Part shown: positions 8,547 through 16,860 of the stretch, one piece after another
Numbering within the stretch: position 1 is the first letter of the stretch
Layout: each line of letters opens with the position of its first letter
DNA from: Penium margaritaceum
Lineage: Eukaryota; Streptophyta; Zygnematophyceae; Desmidiales; Peniaceae
NCBI GenBank assembly: GCA_023375785.1
Contig: SZWC01008573.1
Location: 83,360-105,525 of the forward strand
Length of the DNA stretch: 22,166 nucleotides
Direction: 5' to 3'
Notes under the pieces: generated by a model
Databases searched by the model: none
Told to the model about the DNA's origin: nothing
The model's input: only the letters and a program-made list of their open reading frames with translations
Made by a program: the position numbers and the translations under genes

Positions 8547-9259
8547 TGTGACGGGCTGAGTCTCCAGCTCTTCCTCTGAAGTCGTCGTCGGAGTTCGCAG
8601 AATGGCGTTCTCAGTCCGCGTCAGGGGTTTACCCCCTTCGCAAGACTGAGGGGCAATCGTCATCAACGACCCAGAGTAGGGAGACTCGAATATTTCGAGT
8701 CTCCGGAGGCCCACTTCCGTTTTTAACCAAACCCCTGGTTTTGGGACCCAAACCGGGGGTTTTTACCTCGAACTCGTGTGTTCGCACGAGTTATTTCGTT
8801 TATTTCATGTCGAATTTCGTCGTAAATGAACTTCGATTTACGTTTTGCCGTTCTGGCGCGAAATCGTCGCGTGCGAGGCACGCTGGCGATTTCGCGCCAG
8901 CTCTCTCGACCTCACCCTCGCTCCCCCTATCCCTCGTCCTCGCTTGCTCGGTTGCAAGGAGGGCGAGGGGGGGCGAGGGCACGAGGCCACGAGGCCTCGC
9001 CCTCGAGGCCCTGCCCTCGAGGCCCTCGTGGCCCCTCAGCCGCCGATCGGGCTGAGGCCGCGATCGGCGGCTGGCGGCTGGCCGGCCGGTGGCCGGCCGG
9101 TCGCTTGGCCGGCCGCCGGCCGTCCAGCCGGCCGGCAGCGAGCTGGCCGGCGGCCAGCGAAGTGCTGGCCGCCGGCCAGCCCTCGCTGACGCGAGGGGTG
9201 GTGCGCAACCACCCCTCGCTTCAGCGAGGAGGGAGGGCCGAACCGGCCCTCCCGCTACA
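8547..9259 (-). repeat. 5' LTR of the chromovirus
   Basis: 713-bp long terminal repeat, the partner of 954-1652. It contains a 14-bp duplication of a CCCTCGAGGCCCTG-type phrase that is absent from the other copy. It should carry the element promoter, but I see no unambiguous TATA box; an AT-rich AATAAAC phrase (8799-8804) is the only candidate and may instead be a polyadenylation signal. It keeps C/G at most positions where the other LTR has T/A. Confidence 0.95.
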
Positions 9260-9264
9260 GGGCA
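9260..9264. other. Target site duplication GGGCA, right copy
   Basis: Exact partner of 949-953, directly outside the LTR end. Confidence 0.9.
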
Positions 9265-10188
9265 CGCTTGGCCTCCGATGACTACACAGAAAATTCTTCT
9301 TGGCTAAAGCAGTTCTGGATCTAGATACAAGTATCCCAGCCGTCTTGGATAGGCTTTTTACATGGAACAAACCCAAATTGTAGCCTTTTCACTAGGATTT
9401 CTGTCAATGGCTCCATCCATTGCGTCCCAAGTATGAATCCCTCTTGCAAAACTGTGTATCCGAGTTTGAATCAGGAATCTGTGTTATCTACCGCCTGAAG
9501 CCTTCGAATCCTCTCTTTCAGAAGCAGAGAGCTGAAAGAAGACTCATTGACCCATGACCCTAATCACGTCAAACCCCGGGTACATAGCCTCTTTTTCATA
9601 TTACCCAGAAATTTTAGCCGATTCTTGAAAATAAGAAGTAGTAAGCAAGCCTTGTGTCATGCGGAGTGGGACCTGAATGGTGAAAAGGTTGAAGTTATGG
9701 AGAAGAGAACAATTTTGAACATCGTGAAACTTGAGTCATCTGTAAGCATTAATAAGTGAAATTCGATTAAAAATATCAGAAAGTTTCAGCACATATATGC
9801 ATGTGCAGGAATGAGAACGAGGTACATTTGAAGTCTTCGCCGTACAATGCGAGCACCGTGTGCAATGTCACGTCATGCACGACTACTTTGAGAATCTCCG
9901 TCCAAAAATTAAAGGGTTTCAAGGATATCAAGAAGCTTATTTGTGAAAGTTGAGCGCCATCCAAAAGTCAGCCAAACAATATTGAAAGATCGATTTGGTC
10001 TAGAAAATGCCCATGACCAATAAGCGTAAAGTGCCGGAGGTCGCCAAGTAGTGGGCCATTTAGTGTACTAATAATGCGCTCAGGGACTCGTGCGCATCAG
10101 GGACCTACCACTTCTCCCCTGTTATATACGACAACTTGGCGCATAGCGAGACATACGTTGGTCCATACCAGCTAAAATAACCATGGCT
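9265..10188. other. Unrecognised stretch between the two retroelements
   Basis: About 920 bp without a recognisable gene or repeat apart from the weak candidate exon at 9609-9741. It presumably includes the decayed 3' part of the older element next to it, but I cannot find an LTR edge. Confidence 0.5.
9609..9741 (+). CDS. Weak candidate internal exon, unknown product
   Basis: Open across its length and bordered by a plausible acceptor (pyrimidine-rich CCTCTTTTTCATATTACCCAG just before 9609) and a GTAAGC donor at 9742. The encoded segment includes QALCHAEWDLNGEKVEVMEK, which is charged and not low-complexity. I recognise no family. GT/AG borders and short open frames of this size occur by chance, so this is only a pointer for transcript data. 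Confidence 0.15.
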
Positions 10189-10320
10189 CTACTGATCGAT
10201 TTCCCCTAGGTTGTCGTAGGACTTCTAAGAGTTGTGCGATGCATCAAAACCTTGCCACTTGACGAGCTGTTTCTTTGCCACATCGTTGGTGCCCAAGGAT
10301 TCCTCGACCCCATACTTTGT
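10189..10320 (-). pseudogene. Chromodomain relic
   Basis: One frame reads KYGVEESLG, then QLVKWQGFD, then ASHNS, a stop (TAG at 10225-10227) and KSYDNLG. This is the chromodomain pattern of chromovirus integrase tails (Y-V-E...L-V-K-W-x-G-F...H-N-S-W-E-P). The stop replaces the Trp codon expected after HNS (TGG to TAG). The frame closes at 10189-10191. Similarity by eye is strong for so short a piece. Confidence 0.82.
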
Positions 10321-10429
10321 ACTTTTGTCTACTTTCGTAAAACGTCGCAAAGCTACATCTCTGTCCGGGAAGTGCTTGGTTCGATCCGGTAGGGTTTAGG
10401 TCGGTTGATGTGGAACAACAGGTGGATGG

Positions 10430-10728
10430 CCGCGCTATCAGGTAGGCGAAGCATGACGACGACATGCGCCCATATCTCCTCGATGAAAAATGGTCCCAGC
10501 CACTTCGTTTTTAGCTTCCCGTAATCGTGTCCATGCAGTTTAGCGTTTAGCGCAGTCTAAGCCGAGTAGGATGTAATCACTAGGTTGAAACTCGATGTCT
10601 GGGAGATACTTGTCTGCGGGTTGCTTCATTGCCGCTTGTTGTTTTTTTAGCGTCTGACGTGCCTCGTCTGATGTGCTACGTATATGCTCCTTGATGTAGA
10701 CTGTACTGTACCAGACAACATTGTACAC
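10430..10728 (-). pseudogene. Integrase C-terminal relic with GPF motif
   Basis: The frame from 10728 reads a helical linker (EARQTLKKQQAAMKQPADKY) and then a SDYILLGLD strand, the normal lead-in to the GPY/F module. After a frameshift near 10540 the text continues as KLKTKWLGPFFIEEI, with LGPF at 10488-10499, and then FHINRPKPY. This order is diagnostic of the integrase C-terminus in Ty3/gypsy. The catalytic core that should precede it is absent, replaced by the inverted duplication at 10771-11615. Confidence 0.82.
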
Positions 10729-10770
10729 ACTTCACCTAGTGCATAAAAGTCCTTTGATCAACCCTACCTG

Positions 10771-11615
10771 AAACTTGATGGATGGAGTTCCTTGACTACG
10801 ACATTGAGTATAGACTTGGTGAAACAAACATGATGGATGCTCTTCGTCAATGACTGGACTTGATGGACGGGATCAGTACACAAAAATTCAAACGAGTCAC
10901 GTACCTCAAACGACTGTTTGTACGGGGCTACAAGGAGTTTGGCGGATATGACCAAACTAGATCATGGTCTAACGCACTCTCATAGGAACACTGGTTCAGT
11001 TTTGACATTGTTGTAGCACCAAGAAAGAACCAAGAGATATGTTATTTGAGTTGTGTTACGACACCAGTCTAGGAGGACATTCTAGCGAGGTCAAGACCCT
11101 AAGAACACACATAAAATAATATAGGTAGGACAAGGTGAAGCTGTCACTGCAAATTGATACAAAACACGTGACATTCTGTGGTAAGTGACAAGGTGACATT
11201 TCAAGTGTGTTGTATTAATTTACAGTGACAGCTTCACTTTGTCCCACCCATAATATTTTATGTGTGTTCTTAGGGTTTTGACCTCGCTAGAATGTCCTCC
11301 TAGACCGGTGTTCTAACACAACTCCAATAGCATATCTCTTGGTTCTTTTCTTGGTGCTACAACAATGTCAAGACTAAACCACTGTTCCTATTAGAGTGCG
11401 TCAGACCATAATCTAGTTTGGTCATATCCGCAAAAACTCCTCGTAGCCCCATACAAACACATGTTTGAGGTATGGGATTCGTTTGAATTGTAGTGTGCTG
11501 ACCCCAGCCATCAAGTCTAGTCATCGACGAAGAGCATCCATCATATTTGTTTTACCAAGTCTATTCTCAACGTCGTAGTTGGAGCTGTACTCGAGGAACT
11601 CCATCCATCAAGTTT
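10771..11615. repeat. Large inverted duplication (~400-bp arms, ~23-bp loop)
   Basis: 10771-11174 and 11198-11615 are inverted copies, about 90% identical by eye, with one ~12-bp and a few 1-bp length differences. The centre is near 11186, leaving a loop of ~23 bases. The outer part of the right arm is in natural continuation of RNase H on the minus strand (RLGKTNMMDALRR resembles the family tether phrase with ADALSRR), so the right arm is original element DNA. The left arm is an inverted copy of it. The inner ~280 bp of the arms is unrecognised. No target duplication was found at the outer edges. Confidence 0.92.
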
Positions 11616-11619
11616 GTCG

Positions 11620-11990
11620 ATGGCTCTGATTTGATTGTCTTAAGATATTTGAGTGCGTGGGGCTCAATGTTGACAAAACATGGTTGGAATTCTTCCTAGC
11701 ATGTGCACGTCTTAAACGTGTATACCAGCGCCAACATTGAATTACCTTACATTGGGTGGTTTAGCTCAAGCCTGTATTAAATTTTACGGCATATATACAA
11801 CCATTTTTTCTCCACCACTGTTGCCTTGGAGGATGACGATTCTATTACCCAATCAGATGCATCAATGACCATGATGTATTCCATTGTGGGATCTATGAAG
11901 ATTAAGCCCGGCATACAGGTCAGAGTGTTTATCAAAGTGTTGAACACTATTTTTAATTATTACCCTATCTCCACTCAGTGGTTTATCGTC
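11620..11990 (-). pseudogene. RNase H relic with RT connection
   Basis: Minus-strand text includes LINTLTCMPGLIFIDPTMEY, then VIDASDW (the first catalytic Asp; DASDW at 11849-11863), RKI, LALVYTFKTC and PHALKYLKT (11637-11663). In the family these correspond to the RT connection phrase ending in PDP, then TDAS, the RKLN phrase, ELLALVxAFKxW and DHxALKYL. Stops and shifts break it in several places. The expected acidic residue before LLALV is lost (NSMLALV). Confidence 0.82.
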
Positions 11991-12051
11991 TAAGATCATA
12001 AATAGGCACTAAAACTCAAGCATAATCATGTTTGAATTATCAGTAATAGGC

Positions 12052-12770
12052 ATAAAAGTCCCAAAGCGTACATGTAGGGATTACCCACGTAATTCAAATG
12101 TGTGTATGCCCTACCCGACGATCGGAAGCATGAGACTCCCTTGTCCAGAATTCGAAAGAATAAGACTCCCCTATACACTGAGTTGAGAATGTTGTTGCAT
12201 GGGGAGTCCAAAACTACCCATGCGTTGAATGGGAACCTCTGGGGCCCCACTACCGTGGAGCCCGCACGAAACTAGAACCAAAATGTAATTTGGGGTAGGG
12301 TTTGACTATGGTTTGCATGTAAACCTGGAGGGATTTACGTGTTAGAAAAAAATAACGAGAGTTTCTCCTCCATCTGAAAAACATACATTTTTGCTCGATC
12401 ATGATTGAGGGATGCCCTCTTTTTCATGACACGCAAACCCTAGAATGATCTAGGGTTTATTGTTTTGTGCAGGCTCTGTCCGTGCAAAATATAGAAATCC
12501 CTAAATCAAATGAGGGAGTTTGCGTGTAGAAAAGAAAAGCAAAGAGGGCATCACGCGACCGCAATTCTCGCGTGCGAGCAAGAATTACGAGGAGGGTTGA
12601 CATGTCCCACCTCGCTCCGCTCGATCAGCGGCGGATGCCGCTGATTGAGCATGGTGAAGCGAGTGGACATTCTGGTTTTGTTTTTTAACCGCGGGTTGGG
12701 GGAGTCCTATTTTTCAAGCGCCGGGTAGGGCATTCCCGACCCCCTTATGGAGTGGGTAGAAGGGTTTTTT
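12052..12770. mobile_element. ~719-bp TIR-type insertion inside the old RT
   Basis: The old reverse transcriptase breaks off after a phrase ending FWEWA (12771-12785), equivalent to the family FLGLA, and resumes at AYY (12043-12051), equivalent to ANYY. The Ala codon is present on both sides, which suggests a 3-bp GGC duplication (12049-12051 and 12771-12773). Inside, 12106-12140 and 12700-12733 form an inverted repeat that starts with a perfect 12-bp ATGCCCTACCCG and ends with GACTCCC. A second inverted pair lies at 12411-12441/12513-12552. There is no credible coding frame. It is likely a non-autonomous DNA element. The outermost ends (ATAAAAGTCCC and, inverted, AAAAAACCC) match only weakly, so the superfamily is open. 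Confidence 0.65.
12435..12458. repeat. Perfect 10-bp hairpin inside the insertion
   Basis: AAACCCTAGA and TCTAGGGTTT pair perfectly around a 4-base loop (12445-12448). It is nested in the larger inverted pair 12411-12441/12513-12552, whose outer phrases are GATGCCCTCTTT and its complement. Confidence 0.9.
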
Positions 12771-12775
12771 GGCCC

Positions 12776-14030
12776 ATTCCCAAAACACTTGGAAGTATCA
12801 AATGTTGGTGGACGTCAGCCAATCAGCGAGTCCCGCTACGTTTTTGTATCCAATCTATCCAGTCCGCCACTAAGGATATGGCATAAACAGGTTGTCAAAT
12901 AGCGATCAAAGTCGTACATTAAGCGCTTATAAAAAAAAACTTCTCTACTCTAATCTTCGAGGACCTTTTGGAGATATAAATTGCGTGCCTCTGGCGTGTG
13001 GTTCTACATGAAGATATAGTGGAGGTAGGCAAAGTCATCGAGGCATGTTTGAACGGTGTTGTTCATTGCCTCCCCGAAATTCATTAGGGTATTTTTGATT
13101 CCAAACAGCATGACTATGAATTCAAATCATCTGTAACAAGTATGGAATACTCCCTTCTTGATATCCTTGTCTGGTACATGGATTTACCGTAGTGCCCCTT
13201 ACATTCAACCAAAATAATTATTTTCCTTGGACCATTCAAGCACCTAAATAAGCCAGGTCTTGTTGACGAATCATTCCTAAAATTTCCAAAAAAAAATATT
13301 TTATCTACAGATGGTTTCAATTTTTGCGAGGTTTTCTAAGGACTACGAGCATAACGTGATGGTGGAGAAGTCACGTGGACGTGGCAGTCCGCGAAACGCG
13401 AATCGAGCTACGAGACTGCATGCGGAGCGAGATGCAAGATGCAGCTTTGCCCTCCCTTGTCACACTTCTGATATTTGAAAACCAAAGTTATGGGGAGAGA
13501 CCAAGGACATGATCAGGAATTTCAACCAAAATCAGACAGCAAGAAAACCCCGGGGCTTTGGACGAAACAGGTCCAAGTTTTGAGGGCTGGAAATCATAGT
13601 CAAATATATCAGTCACTGAATTTAGTTAAAAATCTGTCGAATGTAAGGGGCAGTACGGTATTGACAACCACTCTAGAGGTCGATTTAGGTGAACATTGAT
13701 GCTCTTGGGAGCTTGTCAAAAAGCTCGTCCGCTCACAGAAATGTGAAATGGTTCTCGATTGTAATATTACTTAAAGTTCGGTGTTCCAGGCACATTCCTG
13801 TTTGACCGTTCTTTGCTTTTATAAAAAGAACCCAGCAAATGAATCTCGGTCACAGGATTTCATCCTTGTGACCTTTCAGCTTAGTCATGTCGTGGTCTCT
13901 CATCCTATATGGACCCCTTCACCATTGTGCCCGGCTTCAAGTCGATATGGCGGTCAACGCTGCATTGCAGAGGTAGATCTTAGGAATCTCGTTAGGAAAA
14001 ACCCCTTTCAAATCCTTGATTAATGATGTA
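12776..14030 (-). pseudogene. Reverse transcriptase relic
   Basis: Once the 472-bp insert (13187-13658) is set aside, one frame gives the RT blocks in order: PYRM (13901-13912), a WVLFIKAKNGQTGM stretch equal to the family LFVKKKDG phrase, HRTLSNITIENHF, then DELFDKLPRASMFT, IDL and SGCQ. Beyond the insert come IHVPDKDIKKG, FEFIVMLFGIKN and EAMNN. The catalytic YxDD position reads YLHY (13016-13027), so the first active-site Asp is lost. Thumb fragments follow in shifted frames (HILSGG, DWLTSTNI, FWEWA). Upstream, VFPNEIP lies just before the domain. Stops are frequent. Confidence 0.85.
13187..13658. mobile_element. 472-bp MITE-like element with 23-bp TIRs and TA duplication
   Basis: Termini 13187-13209 and 13636-13658 are inverted copies matching at 21 of 23 positions (CCGTAGTGCCCCTTACATTC against CCGTACTGCCCCTTACATTC at the outer 20). 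TA flanks both ends (13185-13186, 13659-13660). Deleting the element plus one TA rejoins the host RT frame exactly between SGCQ and IHVPDKDIKK, so its borders are set independently by the repeat and by the host protein. There is no transposase-like frame, so it is non-autonomous. TA duplication fits the Tc1/mariner (Stowaway-like) group, but the terminal sequence is not one I recognise. Confidence 0.88.
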
Positions 14031-14283
14031 GAATCGTTCAGTGTGTTCAGAAACCATCCAGGTTTGGAGGGAAATGAGGGTATTGATTTACGTGCATTGG
14101 TTGCCACCATTTCATCCTCCTTACCAGGATCCATGTCTACCAACTACGCATGAGCTTGTCGTCTCTTGGCCGCATCAAGAAACATCGGTGTCATGCGTCA
14201 TCGAGTTGTGGCTATTCCGATTTTGTATACTACTTCCCCCTTTGTTACTTCACATACAAACCGTTGTGTCATGTGTCTCTTGA

Positions 14284-14379
14284 AAATATTTTTTTCCTGC
14301 CATTCATGCTCACGTGGATTGTAGTGTTGGTGTAGTCCACCTGTGTATTGTACCAACACAGGAAGTATCGTCCGATGAT
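14284..14379 (-). pseudogene. Protease C-terminal relic
   Basis: 32 open codons on the minus strand read IIGRYFLCWYNTQVDYT, then a TIHVSMNGRKKIF phrase. In Ty3/gypsy, the hydrophobic-ILG-x-x-(F/W)L strand closes the protease fold and is followed by Y-x-x-x-(V/I)DY and a short beta stretch ending in an NGRK-like turn. The active-site D-S/T-G could not be located in the decayed DNA upstream. Confidence 0.6.
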
Positions 14380-14771
14380 TGTTTTTCTTTGTCTCTCACT
14401 AGGCAAGTCATAGACAATGCTATATCCTGCTGTTTCCCAAATTACTGTCGAAGAGGTTTTGCTTATTTGACAAATCTGTACTTGCCTGTGGATATTTTCC
14501 CTTCAAATACCCCTATTTTGGTCTTCAAACTGAGCTTCCGATCCATCTGATTATTGGTACAAATGAGATTCCTGTCCAAACATTAATGCCACTATGATTT
14601 GATAACTTTTATAACCCCTTTGGTTGCACTCGTAGCAGTTGCGCCGGTTGGTTGTCCTCGTAGCCCTAGTCTAGGTATCCTTGTTTGTGGCATTGTGAGT
14701 TGTTCGGTTGGTACAGATGTTTCTGACCGGACAAGATTATATCCATTCACTTGCGTCCTCTGATGTTTTTG

Positions 14772-14810
14772 ACAATTACCCAAGAGATGGCCCAACTTCT
14801 CGCAAGTCCA
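14772..14810 (-). pseudogene. Gag zinc-knuckle relic
   Basis: Reads WTCEKLGHLLGNC. This keeps C-x4-H-x4-C of the retroviral CCHC knuckle with the usual Gly before His. The first Cys of the C-x2-C pair appears to be replaced by Trp. It marks the gag nucleocapsid end of the old element and fits its position upstream of the protease and RT relics. Confidence 0.6.
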
Positions 14811-15200
14811 CCACTATCATTTGTCTAGCTTCTTATGTGGGTGCTCCAGTGCTTGGGGCTAGTGCATGAGGACAGTGCGCTCGTTTTCTGTTTCAAAATA
14901 CACTGATCATGCACTTAGTGCATGATTGTTCCCTATGTACAGATCTGGACCTACACTCGTAAGGGGAGATGCACTTCATGGCGCTAGTGTGTAACAATAA
15001 TGTCCATTCATCCTCCATGTAAACATAAAAAAAATAACTTACTTGGTGTGCAAAAACACAATAACCTCACACTTTAATCTCAGTGTGCTTGCTTAGTGTG
15101 AGTGCACAAAAACTGCACACTAGAATTCCCGTGTGTGAATTTAACACCGTTGGACATGTATGAATGTTTCTGGTCTTTGTCCCTTGGTCTTAACCTTTAG
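14811..15200. other. Non-coding stretch with short hairpins
   Basis: No credible gene. It includes a perfect 9-bp stem with a 3-base loop at 14906-14926 (ATCATGCAC/GTGCATGAT) and several GTGTG/CACAC phrases around 15050-15125 that can pair. Confidence 0.5.
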
Positions 15201-15383
15201 GAGAAGGAAGATCATATAGATAAAAAAACAAGCCGTGGGATGAAACCCGTCCTCACAAAGATGTCAGAGGTGAAGTCTGCTGGGATGCTTCCACTAGCGG
15301 TGGGATCTTTGTATGAGTTGTATGAGCATGTAGGCCCTGAGTTTTTGTGTAATCCACAAGGAAGGGGATTTTTTTACTGTACT
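15201..15383 (+). CDS. Candidate internal exon, unknown product
   Basis: A 61-codon open block with clean borders: a pyrimidine-rich acceptor with a possible branch phrase (CTTAAC) ending TTTAG at 15200, and a consensus GTAAGT donor at 15384. Its length is an exact multiple of three. The translation is balanced, not low-complexity, and includes MKPVLTKMSEVKSAGM and LYELYEHVGPEF. The same frame closes at a TGA nine bases after the donor, so an unspliced reading would stop at once. I do not recognise the family. The obvious next AG borders downstream do not continue the frame, so this may be a fossil exon or chance. Confidence 0.3.
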
Positions 15384-16276
15384 GTAAGTGCATGAGGTTG
15401 ATTGGTTTTTCCGGTGACCCGGCAGTAGGTGGGTATTTTGGAGCATGGTGTGATTGAGGTCAGCTGGAAGGTTCTCTAAGGCTCTTACAATGGGAACTAA
15501 TATAGGGTTTGATTTGGATTATGCCAATTGTTTCTACTACACACAAAGAAGGATTGTGACACAAGTGATTTCATAAAGCATCCTGTCTTGAGATGGGGTG
15601 GTTGGTCCAAAGATGATTTTGGATAGAATTTGAGTTGTCTTGGGGTAGAATATTACGATTAGAGAGCAGAGACTTTTGATGACTGCTTGTATGTTTGGAC
15701 AATGAGAAAAAAATCCCAAATATTTCAAGAGTGCTACATCGTGGACAAAGAAGAGATAAATGTGTGTGTAGAGAGGGATACAAGTTGTTATCTTGAATAG
15801 GTCTCTAGAAATAGTCAAAGCATCACATCTTGTGAGTAAAGTTATAGAGGACATGGAGGAGGCTCTCGTGAATCCAACACCGATGGAGTTGGACACTTGG
15901 GCATTCTGCTTGCATGAATACCCAAGTGGATTCTGATGTATTGGTTGCGAGATGTTTTTTATACAGGTTGTAAAGAGTCTGATTCCTTACACCAATCTGA
16001 TGGATTGGGATGTCTAGTTAGTGAAGTATAAGAATGCGTTCTTCTGGACATATATTGGTGTGATAGTTGATCCTTGAAGAGGTTGGATGTGGACTGAGGG
16101 ATGAAGATTAAACTTCCCTATGAATGAGCAGATTTGGAGAAGGCGGCCCCAAATTTGGCTTCTTTGTTGGCGGATTTTTAGAATCATACTAACGGGGAGA
16201 TCCGTGACAGTGGTCAAAGTATATATAGTATTACTAATTGTGCGTGGTTGGTTGGTGGCCGCTGGGTGGGGGGAGG
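15384..16276. other. Unrecognised non-coding stretch
   Basis: About 890 bp of T/G-rich sequence. Minus-strand open frames of up to 119 codons (15537-15896) show no recognisable motif and look like composition effects. I see no gene or repeat boundary here. Confidence 0.5.
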
Positions 16277-16551
16277 AAGGGGGGATGTGGAGGTAGAAAG
16301 TGTATGTGGACATTGTAAGTGGAGGTGTATGAATGGGTTTATGGGATGTGTGCAGACAATTTTACTTGTATATATTGGTTTGAGTGATGTGTTTAAGACT
16401 GTTTGGTGGTGATTGGGTGAGAGATGGAGGGAGGGGTGGGGTTTTAAAGTTTATGTGGGGATTGCAAGTGGAGATGTATGCATGGATAGGTGGGTTATCT
16501 ATGGAAATTTGAAGGTGTTTATGCTTTTTTTTGTGATGTGTTCATTGGTGG

Positions 16552-16586
<35 letters not shown>

Positions 16587-16860
16587 GGAAAGTGTCTGTG
16601 GGGATTTCAAGTGATGGTGTATGGCTGGACGTGTGGATTTTGTATAGAAATATGTACTTGTGTAAGTTGTTTTGAGTTATGTGATTGATTTTGGTTGCTG
16701 GTTTTTAAGGATGGATCTGGGGTAGAAAGTGTATGTGGAGATTCTAAATGGAGGTGTGTCGGTGGGTGTACGAAGTGTGTGTGTATAGAATATCCCAATT
16801 TTGTGTATTCAATAAATATATGTGCTTGAGATTTTTGGTTGGTGAGTATGGGTGAAGGTG
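16277..16860. repeat. Degenerate ~140-bp G-rich tandem repeat, four copies
   Basis: The marker phrase AAAGTGTATGTGG (or near variants) begins at 16297, 16446, 16589 and 16726, giving periods of 149, 143 and 137. Each is followed by a related run: an ATT-CAAGTGGAG-like phrase, GTGTATG, a TATAGAAAT-like phrase and a TGAGTGATGTG-like phrase. The unit is strongly G/T-biased on the plus strand. Open frames here are by-products. Confidence 0.75.
16554..16585 (+). repeat. Homopolymer run of 32 G
   Basis: An uninterrupted G run at the boundary between the second and third copies of the ~140-bp repeat. The true length is uncertain because such runs are hard to sequence. It could form G-quadruplex structures. 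Confidence 0.85.

Larger units (their letters stand above)
954..9259 (-). mobile_element. Structurally complete but inactive Ty3/gypsy chromovirus
   Basis: An 8.3-kb LTR retrotransposon on the minus strand. Seen directly: two long direct repeats with TG...CA ends, a 5-bp GGGCA duplication outside them, a primer site next to the 5' LTR, a polypurine tract next to the 3' LTR, and gag-protease-RT-RNase H-integrase-chromodomain in that order. RNase H before integrase makes it Ty3/gypsy rather than Ty1/copia, and the C-terminal chromodomain makes it a chromovirus. Pol lies mainly in one frame but is cut by in-frame stops at 5307-5309, 3951-3953, 3852-3854, 3312-3314, 3282-3284, 3183-3185 and 3138-3140, plus frameshifts in RT and integrase, so it cannot be autonomous. 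By hand the LTRs differ at about 36 of 699 aligned sites (~5%), a moderately old insertion. The length includes about 252 bp of probable assembly duplication near 5108. Confidence 0.95.
10189..14810 (-). mobile_element. Old, decayed second chromovirus, nested with other insertions
   Basis: A 4.6-kb relic on the minus strand. In order from high to low coordinates the translations show a nucleocapsid zinc knuckle (14772-14810), a protease tail (14284-14379), reverse transcriptase (from about 14000 down to 12000), RNase H (about 11990-11620), integrase C-terminus (10430-10728) and a chromodomain (10189-10320). Stops and indels are frequent throughout. At least two TIR-bearing inserts and an inverted duplication interrupt it. 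The integrase zinc finger and core are missing. No LTRs, primer site or polypurine tract could be found at its edges, so its outer limits are minimal. It belongs to a different lineage from the 954-9259 element: it has a zinc knuckle in gag and different phrases in every domain. Confidence 0.85.

Noticed and set aside
8741..9307. Overlapping open frames of 70-151 codons near the right end of the element
   Set aside because: Same cause as the left LTR: GC-rich LTR sequence, duplicated and non-coding.
10771..11615. Foldback (TIR) transposon interpretation of the large inverted repeat
   Set aside because: The right arm is collinear with the host pol relic and no target duplication flanks the outer ends, so a local inverted duplication explains it better.
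16413..16688. Gly-rich 91-codon frame over the G run
   Set aside because: The poly-Gly is a translation of the 32-G homopolymer inside a tandem repeat.
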